From contig NW_002476514.1 of assembly GCF_000189635.1 (NCBI RefSeq), forward strand, positions 148,320 through 212,319: DNA of 64,000 nucleotides. The letters run 5' to 3'. The notes below the pieces were generated by a model, which made no database searches, had not been told where the DNA came from, and saw nothing but the letters and a program-made list of their open reading frames with translations. Of the stretch, positions 25,952 to 39,000 are shown piece after piece (the stretch's first letter is position 1; every line of letters starts with the position of its first letter). Position numbers and translations under genes: made by a program. This stretch comes from Tetrahymena thermophila SB210. Taxonomy: Eukaryota > Ciliophora > Oligohymenophorea > Hymenostomatida > Tetrahymenidae.

Positions 25952-28706
25952 TCAATTTGTCTCGAAATTAAACTTTTAGAATTCAGCTAATTATTATTTG
26001 ACTTTTGAATTGTCTTCTTCATCTAATTTTTCCTAGTAAATATCTTTATAGGCCATTTCAATATTTTAGTCTTCATTATCTCCTATTTAAAATTTATTCC
26101 CTTTTTGTTTCTCAATATCATTATTACCTTTTTAAATGCCTTTATTTTGATCATCGTTTTCTTTCTTGATCATAATTTTCTCATCAGAAGGCCTAAATGA
26201 TATTTTTAAATATATTTTAAATAAATTATAAATCATAAGAAATTTTACAATTCTTGATGCTTTTTGCACTTTTTAATTCCTAAAAATACTAGAACTGCTA
26301 ATGCAAGTATGCCAACTATTACAATTATTGCTAAAATTATATAATCATTTTATTATACAGTCTCATTTATAGGTTTAGGATCTTCATCAATACTAATATT
26401 GTGTATTTCTTTATCTCCAAATACATATTCACTACAAAAAGCCTAATTAATTTATATTTACTTAGATTCTCTATCAAACAAAATGTCATTATATCTCATA
26501 AAAGTCTACCCAAGAGTAGCAGATCCGCTATTATAAATAAATAAAATTGGTTATAAAAATAGATTAAATCTTTGTTACCTTTCAATAGAAATACAGAATT
26601 TATATTATTTCGTTTCATACATGTAATACATAGAAGGCCACTCAAATATTTAATCATCATCTAGCTGTAGTTTAATTGTAGGAAAACTATCAAAAAATTA
26701 TTCAATAGTTATATTAGTTTTAGTTTTATTGTATAAATAGCATTTGTCTTTGATCATGTCACCCAAACAGTTTTATGGATCTTTGCAATGTTCATTTATT
26801 TAATTCATTATAAAGCTAATTCATTAAAATTAAACAATAAATCTATTGATTAAAAATAATGCTAATATGATATAATAGATTAATTGAATATTAATAAAAT
26901 TAATTAATGACTAAAAATACATAAATTTATATGGGCAAATTAATGAATTTGTATTGTAGCATGTAAACAATCTCATTTTTATAGTAAAATTTTAATTATT
27001 AATTAATGTAATTTATATAGCTTTTTTGATTTTATTAACTATATAAGTTATCAATTAATTCGAGAGATGGTAATTAGAGTATTTAAATATTTCATATAAT
27101 ATTGATAATAAATTGAATGACTTAATAATAAAGAATATATACTTGTAGTATTTATTAGGAAAATAAGTATATGTTGTTCCAGAATCAATAAATGTTGCAA
27201 AATCATCGTCAAGTGTTTAATTTCCTATCTTTTAATATATTACAAAATTAAATTAATTAATGTGCCTGAAATAATTCAGGGGGAGATTTTAGGTGGTTGT
27301 AGGGACAAATGTATTTTATTTTGCAAAATATTTGTAATAAATTAGGAATTATAAATAAGCAGGGAAAATATTAATTTATTTAATATTTTATCAGGTTGGT
27401 TATAAGAAAACTTAACATTTTTAATAATCTTTTAAATATTTAGTTGCTTTTTTAAATTAGTACCATCTTAAATAAAATTATAAATAAATAAAATAAAAAA
27501 TCTTTTATGAAATTTAAATATTATGATTAATTTACTTGTAATTTGTGGATTTTGATTCCATATTACTCATTAACTAGATTTGTATCGTATTTAATTTTGA
27601 TGTTGTTACCATTATTTAAATGATTTTAAGTATCATAACCACCAATTTACATATATCCTGAATCAATCCCTAAACATAATGAAAATTCTAGCTTTTCACT
27701 AATATGATTATGAGTTCTAAATGCCATATCAATTAAATTCGGTTATGTGTTTTGTTCTATCAATATTATTTATTAAATAAGTCTAATAATATTCTTATCT
27801 AATTAAATATAAATTCTTTTAAAAATTAAAGTTTTACAGTTTGTTTCAGGACCTAAACCAAGTATCCCGTCTGCATCTTGAGTCTTAAATAACTTTGTTT
27901 CTCTAATTATTTAAAAGTATTTGAAAAATAATAATATTTTTAAAAAAATATTATAAAAACATATATCAATATTATATATTACATTGTGGCACATCCAAAC
28001 ATGAACTAAGTCTAAATATCAATATATTTTTCTTTGATTAAAGTTTCTATTAATGTTTCATTTCTATATGCTTGGTATAATTCATCTCCAAAAATAGCTT
28101 AATCTATCATATAATAGCCTTTATAAGAACTACCTTCCATATAATCCTATTAATAAAAGAAGTGTTGAATAGTTTTTTCTTAATAAATAAAGCTAAAAAG
28201 TATTAAATCTTCAAACTAAATAAAAGAGGTAATATAATTTTAATAGAAATTTTAAATTATTTAATTGTAATCTACCTACTTAAACAAAAGTGCATTAGTT
28301 TATTTAATCTTGGTCTTGACTATTGCAAAAGCATTAAAAATTCTCAAATTTTTCTTGACATTTTAAAGGATGAAATGTAGAACTCGATTTATAATCAAAA
28401 TATTTATTCAAATGTGAACCGCAATTATTATTCTAGCAATCTTTATTTTTAATAGATTTATTTACAGTTGCTGCAAATTCTCTTTTAATATTCTAAATTA
28501 CCAACACATGGAAATATTGTTTTAGTACTTCCCGTGTCGATTATAAGAGCTTCTCTTTGAGGAGGACTCCCAACGTAAATATTTACATAATAATAATAGT
28601 ATTTCAATCCTCCGCCTAATTGGACTCTATGAATTTAAGGATTATATTCTTTTTGACAAGTAGCTAGAGTAAAAAAGATAATTAATAAACTCTATCGAAT
28701 AATCAT
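25952..28706 (-). CDS. Membrane-anchored pepsin-family (A1) aspartyl protease (587 aa, nine exons)
   Basis: Exons 28466-28706, 28280-28440, 27983-28215, 27838-27902, 27536-27756, 27143-27228, 26579-26815, 26249-26527 and 25952-26192 sum to exactly 588 codons including TGA, every junction GT-AG and in phase. A hydrophobic signal peptide (SLLIIFFTLAT, residues 6-16) precedes the first catalytic motif IIDTGSTK (Asp57). Family-typical text follows: EGSSYKGYYMIDQAIFGDEL, FGCATIETKLFKTQDADGIL. The second motif is FIDSGTTYTYF (Asp about 322). A conserved SATLGQTFMRYNDILFD block precedes a membrane helix at about 477-500 (YIILAIIVIVGILALAVLVF) and a charged cytosolic tail of about 85 residues. Cys-rich loops match ciliate and nepenthesin-like A1 proteases. 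Predicted type I membrane protease of the secretory or lysosomal system. One predicted intron (28441-28465) is only 25 bases. Confidence 0.93.
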
Positions 28707-29435
28707 CTGCTATAATGCTTAATTATCACGCTAACTAAGAGATAAATAATAGTAAAAAATGTGAGTGATTGACTGATCTACCCTCCTTTTAACTTATATT
28801 ATTTGCTTTTATATGAATTTTAATCACTTAAGTTATAATTATTTCTTAAACCAATTTAATTGAAAATCTAAAACACAAACAATTATTAAAATCTTACTAC
28901 TTTGTATTTCTTTTTTATCTATCTTTCTGTCTTTCAATTAAAATTTTATTGATTTTTTGATTGTTTCTTCATTTAAAATACCTAAATATTACTTATTTAA
29001 ACCAATCTAAGCTATGTATCAGTCTAGACAGTTGTTTTTACCATTCTAATTTATATAAGACCTATTTATAGATTTATACAGGAACAGATTATTCATGTAA
29101 TTACTCCTTTTTTAAAATTGGGTTCTAAGACAAATCTTAGTATTATTTAATTCTAAAATATATGTTTGTAATTAAAAATAATGAAAATTATTGAAAACAA
29201 ACTAAATGAAATAATACATTATATTTTTAATATCATATGATCAAAAAAGGTATTTTATTTGAAGTTTATCATATTATAACAAATAAAAGGCCAAATTGAA
29301 TTCAATTTGTTTAGTAGTTTTTTAGTTAAAGAAGCAAAAAATATTTGATTACACATAATAAATGGAATTTAAATTATTTTTTTTAAGCAAATAACTATTA
29401 AAAGTTATAAGTTAACATGAATTTATTTATATTTA
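28707..29435. other. Gene-free AT-rich stretch
   Basis: Upstream of the protease and downstream of the RING-H2 gene; both read leftward. No recognisable content. Confidence 0.5.
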
Positions 29436-30576
29436 TCAATCTATTTAAACTTCTGTTTAGCAAATTGGACATTTTTTATTTTGTAGAAGCCATTAATCTA
29501 CACATTGTTAGTGCATTAAATGAAGGCATGGATTGAGTAATCTAAGTTTATCTTTGTCTTCGTAATCGTTTTAGCAGATAGAGCAACTCTTGTCAACGTT
29601 CTACATTTTAGATCCATCGAATTCAATAATATTCAAAGCTTCTATTTATTACCTTGTAAAACCAGTATGAACTTTACCCATTTAATTTTCTAGCTCAAGT
29701 AGTTACTAAAATTAATATTTGAATAAAAAGATAAAAGAATGCAAAATAAATTTCGAAAGTGATTACCTCATAAGACATATTCTCAACATCTAAATTAAGA
29801 TTACCAAAATTATTATTATTTTATCTACTGTTATTATTATTCTATTATCTTTATCTTAAATTATAATTTCTTTGTTGATAGTTGTTTATATGTCTGTTTT
29901 AATTATTGCCTTAATATTAATTTTAACTTTGCTAGCTACTAACTTAATTTTATTTTTAAGATTTCTTTTTCTCAAACTTCTTCATCTCCTCTATCTGCTT
30001 TTTTTCCTATTAACTATCTCTGATGAAGCTAAAGTTGTCATTGTCTTTTATAAATACATTAATATTTATTAGATGAGATAGTGATCAAAATTTTTATTTA
30101 AATTAATACTAACACATAAATTTCTATTGTTTTCCAACTCTCTCAATTGAATCAGATAGATTTCTTTCTCAGAAGCAAGATCATTATTCGCTGCTTGAAG
30201 ACTTTCAATTAAATAGTTTTTATCTTCTATTTCCTATATTATTAATAAATGATAATTTATATTTGAATAAATGAGCAATTATACCTTTTTCATAATCTGA
30301 TTTTGATCTAAAAGCTCTGAATATCGTAAACAAAGCTCATCATATAATTATTAAACATTTTATGTCGCATTTCCATCATTAATTTAAGAATAATTATTAT
30401 TATTATTGTAATCAATTCTTTATTAATATCCTGGCACCTAATTATTTTATTATGCTTTTTATTAAATAATACAATATTATTTTATTCAGGTAGGTATCAA
30501 ATAATAAAGTAGTACGATAGTAATTCTAGCTTCCTTAATTAAAGTTCATCGGAATAATGTTATTACCGTAGTTCAT
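29436..30576 (-). CDS. RING-H2 finger protein with coiled-coil region (290 aa, five exons)
   Basis: Exons 30516-30576, 30285-30430, 30116-30233, 29767-30044 and 29436-29705 total 291 codons including TGA, all junctions GT-AG and in phase. The N-terminus is N/Q/Y-rich. Residues about 50-110 (LYDELCLRYSELLDQNQIMK, then NYLIESLQAANNDLASEKEI) form a predicted coiled coil, followed by a basic N/Q-rich linker. The C-terminus is a classic RING-H2: SCSICQNDYEDKDKLRLLN, PCLHLMHQQCVDQWL, KKCPICQTE, i.e. C-x2-C, C-x-H, H-x2-C, C-x2-C. There is no membrane helix, so it is a soluble E3 ubiquitin ligase candidate; the coiled coil may mediate dimerisation or target binding (inference). Four of its introns are 50-90 bases, shorter than those of the RING-CH genes. 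Confidence 0.92.
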
Positions 30577-33500
30577 TTCTGTATTGAATTAATACTTTTA
30601 ATTATACTTAATTTGATCTATTTAATTAATTTGACAAATAAATAATGCAATAATTAATGAATGAATGCTTATTATTTTAGAATAATAAGATGATAAAAAC
30701 AGATTAAATATTATTAGAATATCTGAAATAAATAAATTCCCTTATTTTTTTCTTTTCTATATAATTTTTAACTTTTTTATCATATTTTGAAAAAGCAAAA
30801 AACAAATAAGTTTAAAATATTTTTATTTTTCCTATCAAATTAATTTTTTCTTTATTTTACATTAAAATAGATTAAAATATATTTTTATTTTATTTATAAT
30901 TTAAATTTATTAAAAAAATAAAAATATTTCTGCATTATTATTTAATAGGAAACAAATGATAAAAGAAATAAGCCAATAACAAATAAAACAAAATTAGAGT
31001 ATATATAATTGAGTTAAAATTTAGTATAACCTAAACATTTTTTTGTTATTTTATTATCTTGGAAACATTTATTTTTCAAAGATTTACAATATTCACTTTC
31101 CTAGAGTTTTATTTTTTATTTTAGAAAAAATATATATTTATTTTTCAAATATCTACAATAGCCACTTTATTTAAATTTATTAGGTTTAATTTTATAAAAT
31201 AATCCATATTTAATATCTATTAAGAATTAAAATTAAATAAGTTAATCATCATATATGATGAAAGGCTTATAGTTTTTAATGACATTAATTTTTATTATTT
31301 TGAATCAATTTTTTTTTATGAAATATTTTTATAATTTTTTATCGCCATTTTCTATTAGCTTTATTATTTTAATTAAAATTTACAAAAATATTAATACTGA
31401 CAGAGGATAAAAAATAAAAAATCATGATGAATAAAGGGACCCATTAGATTTATTAAGATGATGAAAGAAGTTCATTTAATAGTTTTTATTTTAAGGGAAG
31501 TATTTTTCTAATATTTATAATAGCCACATTCTTTTTTGAGTTTCTTATGCAAAGTTAAAAAATAAAATTCATATTTTTAATAACAATTATTTTAAATAAA
31601 CCTAAATAAAATCAACAAACAATCATGAAAATAATACTTTCTTGCTTTTAAAATAAGCTTAAATTTTGGCATTTAGTATAAATTTTGTTTTTTATCAGAA
31701 ACATTTATCATGCATAAGCAATAGCTCTCTCTTTAGTTTTGTTAAGTTTTATTTAGGAAAACTCTTCGTATTAAAACACAATACAATTAATATAAATATA
31801 AAAATAAATAAATATAAATCAAGGTACATAAGATAGCTTTTATATTGATATATAATTTTAAGAAAATTAAAATTTTTGTTTTGAACAAAATTTTTCAAAG
31901 ATTCATAGCAGTTGATTTCTTCGAATTTGCCATATTATTATTATAATTAGGAATAATATTCATATTTTAAATACTGCATATTCAATATTAACAAAAAATC
32001 AAATAAACACTCATAATAGTAAACAGATTAATTGTCTTCAGAATTATATTACTACTTTAAACTTGGGATTTTGTTATAATTTGGTTATTTATCTTAATAT
32101 AATCTTTAAAATATTGGCGATAGCCACTTTCTACCAATTTTTTTTGGTTTATTTTGGGTAAATTATTCATATTTAGATATGATTTGATGAACATAAACCG
32201 AACATTTTAAAAAGTATACAAAATATATACCATCCTCATGATTAATCTTAGCTTTATAAAAATCATTTTAATATGTTAGATAAGAAATATCTTTAAACTA
32301 TTTTTGAAGTCTGTCCACTTTTATAATTTTTTTAGTTTGATTTTGTAAATACATTCATTATTTTTATTTTATTTAATTGAAAGATACAGAAGATAGATTA
32401 TGAGAGCTTAAAATTTCTTTTTAAAAATTTAAAAAATAAGATAATTTATTTTTCTCTAGAAATAATTTTATTAGAATAAGTTGTGCTAGCTAAAAATAAC
32501 TTGTTTTAAATTCTAATTTTGAAAAATATTTTATTTTAAATTAATTAACTAAACCACCAACAGAACAAACCAAAATAAATAGATAGACATAAAAATGGTT
32601 TGATAGAATATATTATTGTGTTAACTATTATATGATTAGAAATATTTTTTTTATTCCAGATAAATATTTTTAAAAGATCTACATAATTACTTACATATTT
32701 ATAATAGCCAATAAAATTTTTATGGTAATCCTGCTTATTAATATAAGATATTTGCTTTGTTGTGAAATATTTTTAATTAAATTACAATAGCTGCTTCTGC
32801 TGTTACTTATCTTTAATTTTTAACTTTGGATATTATAACTAAAATTGAAATAGCTGCTTTATATTTACATTAATATTTTTGGATTTGTTAATTACAAAAA
32901 TTATCTGTGCTATTAAATCTGTTTAATCTCTTCTTATATGATTATTAATTCATCTTCCAAGATTTTTTGATTAAACTTTTTTACAAATTTTCCAATTTAA
33001 TTAAGTGGTAAATATTTGTTAATTAACTTAATTAAGAAAAATAATATAATAAATACACACACCTTTAATTTATTATCCTTTCCTATTTACTTTTTATGAA
33101 TTCTTAGATTTAATAACTGTAAACACTAATATCTCAAAATTAGTAATTTCCTCAGTTTTTTTAATTTTATAGTATATATTATTGAGCTCTTTAATAGTTT
33201 CTAACAAATAATCAATTAGTCGACTTTTATATTTTAAAAGATAGAATTTCTATTATAATTTTTTTTATGTGAGGGAGTTATATTATGTCATTTTTGTTTT
33301 ATTAGATTAATAAAAAGAGAAATATACTTGTGTTTAAAAGAATTTAAAATAATTTATTATTATTTTTCATTTTTTATATGATTGCTAAAAAGATTTTTAG
33401 TGATGTAATGAGATCTAGTTAATTGTTAGTTAGTTAGCTATAAATATTATTTTAAACATTTGAAATAGTAAGTTGTAGAGGAAAGCTAAAAATTGGGTAT

Positions 33501-34871
33501 TTACAAAAGATTAAAAGTGGTGGAGATGATATTGAATTTTTGCAGATTATTTATTTCAGATTTAAATAAAAGCTGCAATTTTTTAATTTTGAGAATACAT
33601 ATCTAATAGGTTTATCTCTAAATATTTTTTACTGGGTTGATTTCATTGCTTTAACATTTGATTTATTTTGTATTTTATTTATTATCTTTCAAGAGCTGTA
33701 TGATTTTTAATTAATTGTTAATCCACTTTAAAAATTCACTCATTTTAAGTTGGATTATTAATTATTCTGAATTGGTATTTTCATTACATTTTTTTAGAGA
33801 CTTTTCTGTTATTGAGTAATATAAATTCAATCATAATTATTTAAATTAATATATAGTCATACACTGACATTTAACAACTAATATACTTTCAAAAAATTTT
33901 ATTTATATATTTATAAATTTTACTAATTTTAAGTTATTTTTATAGAGATGCTTCTGCCTTCATTTTTTCTTCTTGTTATAATAGAGATATATTTTTCCCA
34001 TAATTAAATAGGTCTTGCTATTCCTTCAAATTACTTCTGTGAAGTTTATTTCTTACTTTTTTAATTACTTCTTAATAATAATGAAGGGCATATATAGAAA
34101 AAAGTGCCTTCTGTCTCAGAAAAAAAATTAAAAAAATATTTTATTTTTCCAGCCCGGCCATAAATTTTTATTTTTGAAGAAAGAATTGAAAATAATTTTT
34201 CTTCAATAGTTATTTTAGAATTAATATATAAAATAATTTGATGTTTTGTTTGATTGTAAACTATAAAAATTGATCACTATCTTAATTTATTGTTAAAGTA
34301 ATTGAATGATAAATATTTATTTAATTTACATAATCTTTTATTCATAATTATTTTGAGGGGTAAGGTTTATAATTTTAATCTTTATTTAAATTAAGATGAT
34401 TACTTTTTACAGTACCTCTCTTATTATTTTTTGGGTAAATTCTAACAGAAATAAATTAATAATGAATCAATCAATCAATTAAGGAATCAAGTTAATTTTT
34501 TTAAGATTTATACATCGAAAAGAGGAATATTTTGATAGTATAGCTATTACATCTTTTTCAAAGTGAATTGAACGCTAAAATTACATACATTTTCATTGTG
34601 CTAAGAAATAATTACATATAACTTTTTACTATCCTTCGCTCCTTCAGTTTTAAAAATATAATTTAGCATAAATTAATTAAATAAAAAATTATTTTAAGCC
34701 AATAATCATTTTGTTGATTAACCTATCTAAATTTTCAATTGAATACTTTATTTAGTTTTTTAACTTTTTTCTTTAAATTATTCAACTTTTTCGTAAATCA
34801 ATTATAAAAAATTAAATTATTTCTAATTAAGAAAAATCAAAACTAAAAAAACCTAAATTATAGATAAAAAA
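30577..34871. other. Gene-free region, mostly the left arm of a giant inverted repeat
   Basis: No gene was found. About 30920-33990 is the left repeat arm (listed separately). The rest, 34000-34871, is AT-rich loop sequence leading to the start of NKWF copy C, with faint traces of further symmetry with 37300-37800. Confidence 0.55.
30920..33990 (+). repeat. Left arm of a large imperfect inverted repeat (about 3 kb)
   Basis: Reverse-complement matches to the right arm run in order along the whole length, positions in the two arms adding to about 71,600-71,800. Clear pairs: the block around CATCATATATGATG (31247-31260 with 40322-40335), AATTTAATTAAGTGGTAAAT near 33000 with 38770-38790, TTTTTTATGTGAGGGAGTTA near 33265 with 38503-38530, and the block beginning TTTGCAGATTATTTATTTCA at 33539 with 38167-38217. 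The arms are diverged but clearly homologous, with small indels. They also carry a recurring TTTACAATAGCCACTTT-like motif. No coding frame was recognised in the arm. Confidence 0.88.
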
Positions 34872-36011
34872 ATGGACAATTAAAGCTAAGCAGAATTTCT
34901 CATTATGAAAAACATTCTCTACTTGGTTTAAACAAGTAAAAAAGCTGTTTAAAGTTAGAGAAATCTGTTAAATAAATGGTTTTAAGACTCTATAAAAAAT
35001 TATATATTAGAGTAAATAGCATCACCATTGATTGCTAAACATCTTAATTGCAGCTCGTCCGCAGAGGTCAAAGTCTTCATTCGCTAAAATATTGATAAGT
35101 CTAAACCTAAATATATGGGAATAATTGAGTAATACTTTTTGAACATTAACAAATACAATCAGGGAGTTGCTTTCATAGAAAAATTGAATCAGATTATTTA
35201 AAACCCATAAGATATTACATAATTATCAAACAAAAAATCCTATAATATCAACAAAATAGCTAGAAAGCAGTTTGCTTGCTATCTTATTTTGCATCTTTTT
35301 ATGTCGGAAGAGTAGTGCGAGTTTCCTTCTTTTTATGAGTTATGGAATTCATGCTTTCCCAATCAAATCCAAGTTAAAAAAAAACTCTCTAAATTTGATA
35401 AAAAGGAAGAAACAAAAAAGTAGAAGCGCAAATATGTAAGAAGATTATCTTAAAAAGACTCTTTACCAACATCTCAAAATGAGTTAAATAATAGTCAAAA
35501 TACTCTTGATTTGAAATTTGAAATTTAAAATTATGAGTCTTCATCATCATTATCTAATTAAAGCTTGTTGGATGATAATTACTCTGATAAATCACACATA
35601 AAACTATCTGAAAGTAATATGAGTCTATTTTCTAAAAAACAAATCAATAATAAAATATTTGAAGAAAATACTAAAGAAGAAGATTTAATAAACGATTATT
35701 AGGGAGATCTCGGTTCTGAATACATATACTAAAAACAAGAAGACATTGATTATCAATATTATTCCTACTAAAATTATTATTAATAAGAAATAAATCATCA
35801 ATAATCCATTTGTGATACCTAATAAAATTAAATACATTACCAAGAATAACAGTAATTGTACTAACAATTATAAGAAGAAAATTATGATTATCCTCCTATT
35901 GAATTGTCAAACGAATAAATCTTTATCAATTGGTAATAAAACTTCAATGAAAATAATTACCAAATTAATAATTGTGGCTATTATAATTAAATAACCTAAT
36001 GTTATATCTGA
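34872..36011 (+). CDS. NKWF-family protein, copy C (379 aa), in the loop of the inverted repeat
   Basis: Single exon of 380 codons, ATG 34872, TGA 36009-36011. It is the only plus-strand copy. It starts MDNQSQAEFLIMKNILYLVQ and has NLLNKWFQDSIKNYILEQIA, DKSKPKYMGIIEQYFLNINK, ARKQFACYLILHLFM and FPSFYELWNSCFPNQIQ, all family blocks in order. A strongly basic link (KKKLSKFDKKEETKKQKRKY) looks like a bipartite nuclear localisation signal. The tail is Ser-rich, then carries the acidic motif INNKIFEENTKEEDL, then a Tyr/Gln-rich stretch. No known domain or enzyme motif is visible. It sits almost at the symmetry centre of the 3-kb-arm inverted repeat, so it may travel with, or have been captured by, that structure. 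Confidence 0.92.
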
Positions 36012-39000
36012 ATATTTTTAATTAATACATGAAATAAGCTTCCAAAATATAAATAATTACCATTAATTTAGCTACAAAAAATATAATAGACTCAAAAATT
36101 CATTTTTCTTAAATTATAAATATTTTATTCATTCTACTATCAAATCAGTTACTAAATAAAGCAAATCAAGATAATAATTTAATTTTTCTTAAAATAAACA
36201 CTTTCTTAGTCTAATAAATAAATAATAAAATCTTTAAAATATCATTAATATTTTTCTTATCCCACATCTCATAATTTAAAATTAAATATAATATAATACT
36301 TATTCTTTGTTTAGCGAAGCTATTTCATATTTAATTTAGCATGTATTAAAATATATGAATATTCAAAATAACCTATTCTTTGATTTTATTTAAGCTTGTT
36401 TTGCTTTTTTTATGTTTTAGCATAGTGGTAAGGAAAAAATTTTTTTCTCAAAAATTAAGGTTTCTTATTCTTTAAAATCATATAAATATTTACAGTAAAT
36501 TTTCTACAATATGACCCCCTCTTCTCTAAACTTTCTAATAAAAAGGGGTTTTTTAGAAAATTCTAAAAAATTTTTTTAATTGTTCTGTCTAATATTATTT
36601 TTATTTGTATTGGATAATTTATAAATTCTTATTCTTAGCTAATATGATTTATTTAAATCCAAATTATAAAATATTGATACTACTTTGTAGAGAACTACAG
36701 TGTTTGAAAGTGATAATGAAATGAAAATTTATAATTTCTAAAAGTAAATTTGAATTGGATGTTTTTTTTTTCTAAATTATAAGCATGAATTTATAAATAA
36801 AAAATAAATTATTTTAAATAGAAATTCTAGCTCTAATATAAATATTGAATAAAATTATGAAAATATTTAGTTAAAGTACAATTTTTTTTTTTTATTTTTA
36901 AAAATATCATCATAAGAAAAGATAATATTTCTTTATTGATTTTTCTTTAAAAACTTCGCTTATATCTTAATTTAAAAAATAAAAAGAAAAGATTTCATTT
37001 GCAAAAGCGAAAATATTTTATTGATAATTTGTATAACAAAAAATTAATCAAACAATAATGGTTATATATATAGAATTTTTGCAAAAGATAAATAGGACTT
37101 CAAATTAAAATAGCAGCAAATAAATCAGGAATATTTTTCAAAATTAAAGTAAATATGTTAATTTCTTAGTCGATAAAATAACTTTTATGGATTTAAAAGT
37201 ATTATAAAATGTAAGAAATCATAATATCAGATTTTATTGGATGGGTAGAATAATTTATTTTTTTAAAATATTAATTTTTTAATGGATAATATGATACTTT
37301 GTTATTTTTAGAGAAAAATTTAATAAAAATTGCAATAGCCAAATAAAACAACTTTATTAATTGAAGCTATTAGAAGTATTTTCTTAAGACTTGATTTTGA
37401 GATAAAAACTAAAACTTAATAATTTTTTTAATTATCAAACTATTATTAATATTTTTCTTAAAGCCAGTTAACTACATTTTGTAGATGAAACTTAGTTTAA
37501 ATTTTATAATTTATTTTCTGTAAATACCCAAGAATTATTAATTGAATATAAATTAAATTATTTTAAATTTTAAATAAGAAATTTATTTTATGAATCAATC
37601 AATAAATTATTTTGCTTGTTTTAAATTCTGAAAAATTTACAAAATAAAACAAAAAAGCTTCGTTATTCCTAAATTTATAAGATAATTTTCTAACAATAGT
37701 TATTTTGAATTTATTTCTTATATATCAAAATATATTTTATTTATATGGGTGGATTTTAACTTAATTTATTTAATTAAACATAATTTTACTTCATTAAATT
37801 CTTAGATAAAAATTTACTAAATAAAATTATTTTTATTGCTAATAGTAGTAAGCTTTCATATTATTAATTAAATATGCTGATAAGTAGTAAAAAAATTTAG
37901 AATTTATATTAATTTAAATATAAAAAAATCAATTTTTTTAGCTTAATAGAGAAAAAGTCTATTAAAAAATGTAATATAAAATTCAAATGAAAAATAAATT
38001 ATTAATCCTACTAAAAAGGAATATATTTTTAAAGTGGATAAAAATTAATTAAAAGTCGTACAGCTCTTTAAAGATACTAAATACTTAATAAATTAATTAT
38101 TAAATCAATAAAATCAGCCCAGTAATACATATTTTCAAACAAAGATATTAGGACATTCTCAAATTTTAAAAATTGCTGCTTTTATTTAAATTTGAAATAA
38201 ATAATCTGCAAAAATTTATCATCATCTCAGCCACTGCTAATCATTTAACAAATACTAAGTTTTTAGCTTACTTACGAAACTTACTTTTTCAAATTTTTAA
38301 AAATAATAATTATAAAACTAACTAATCTCATTATGTTGCTCAAAAATATTATTAGCAGCAATATATAATTATTTTTTTCTTTTTTATTGATAAAACATTT
38401 TTGAGTAATGTTTTTCCATAAATATATTAAAATAATTTTCAAAACTAAATGCTGTTAAGAGAAAATATATTTATAGTTTTATTAAAATAATAAAATAAAT
38501 AAGACATAATATAATACTCGACATAAAAAAATGATAATATAAATTCTAATTTATTAACAAATAAAATAGATTAATTGAATATTTATAAGAAACTTTAAAG
38601 ATATCAGCAATATTTTTTTTTAAATTTATAAAAATAAGGAAATTATGCTAAAACTGAGATATTTATTTAAGTTTACAGTTTTTAAATCTACAAATTCAAG
38701 GAAAATAAATAGATAAGAATTATAACTTTAAAGCATATTATTATTCTGAATTAAGTAAAGAAAAAAATATTTACCATTTAATTAATTTAGAAAATTTACA
38801 ATATAGCTTAATTAAAAGATCCGGGGGAAAGGGATAAATTATAACAAAAGAAGATATCAAACAGATTTTATTGCACATTTAGTTTTTTTTAATTAAAAAA
38901 ATCCAAAAAAAATAAATGTAAATGTAAAGCGGCTATTGTAAATTTTAATTTAACACATATAATATCCAAAATTAAAAATAAAAAGATATGTAGCAGCAGG

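Noticed and set aside
35685..35994. Short ORFs on both strands at 35685-35867 and 35812-35994
   Set aside because: Both are out of frame with NKWF copy C, which covers this region.
36417..36450. tRNA-like string GCATAGTGGTAAGG
   Set aside because: No acceptor pairing, anticodon stem or TTCGA-type arm follows; no tRNA elsewhere either.
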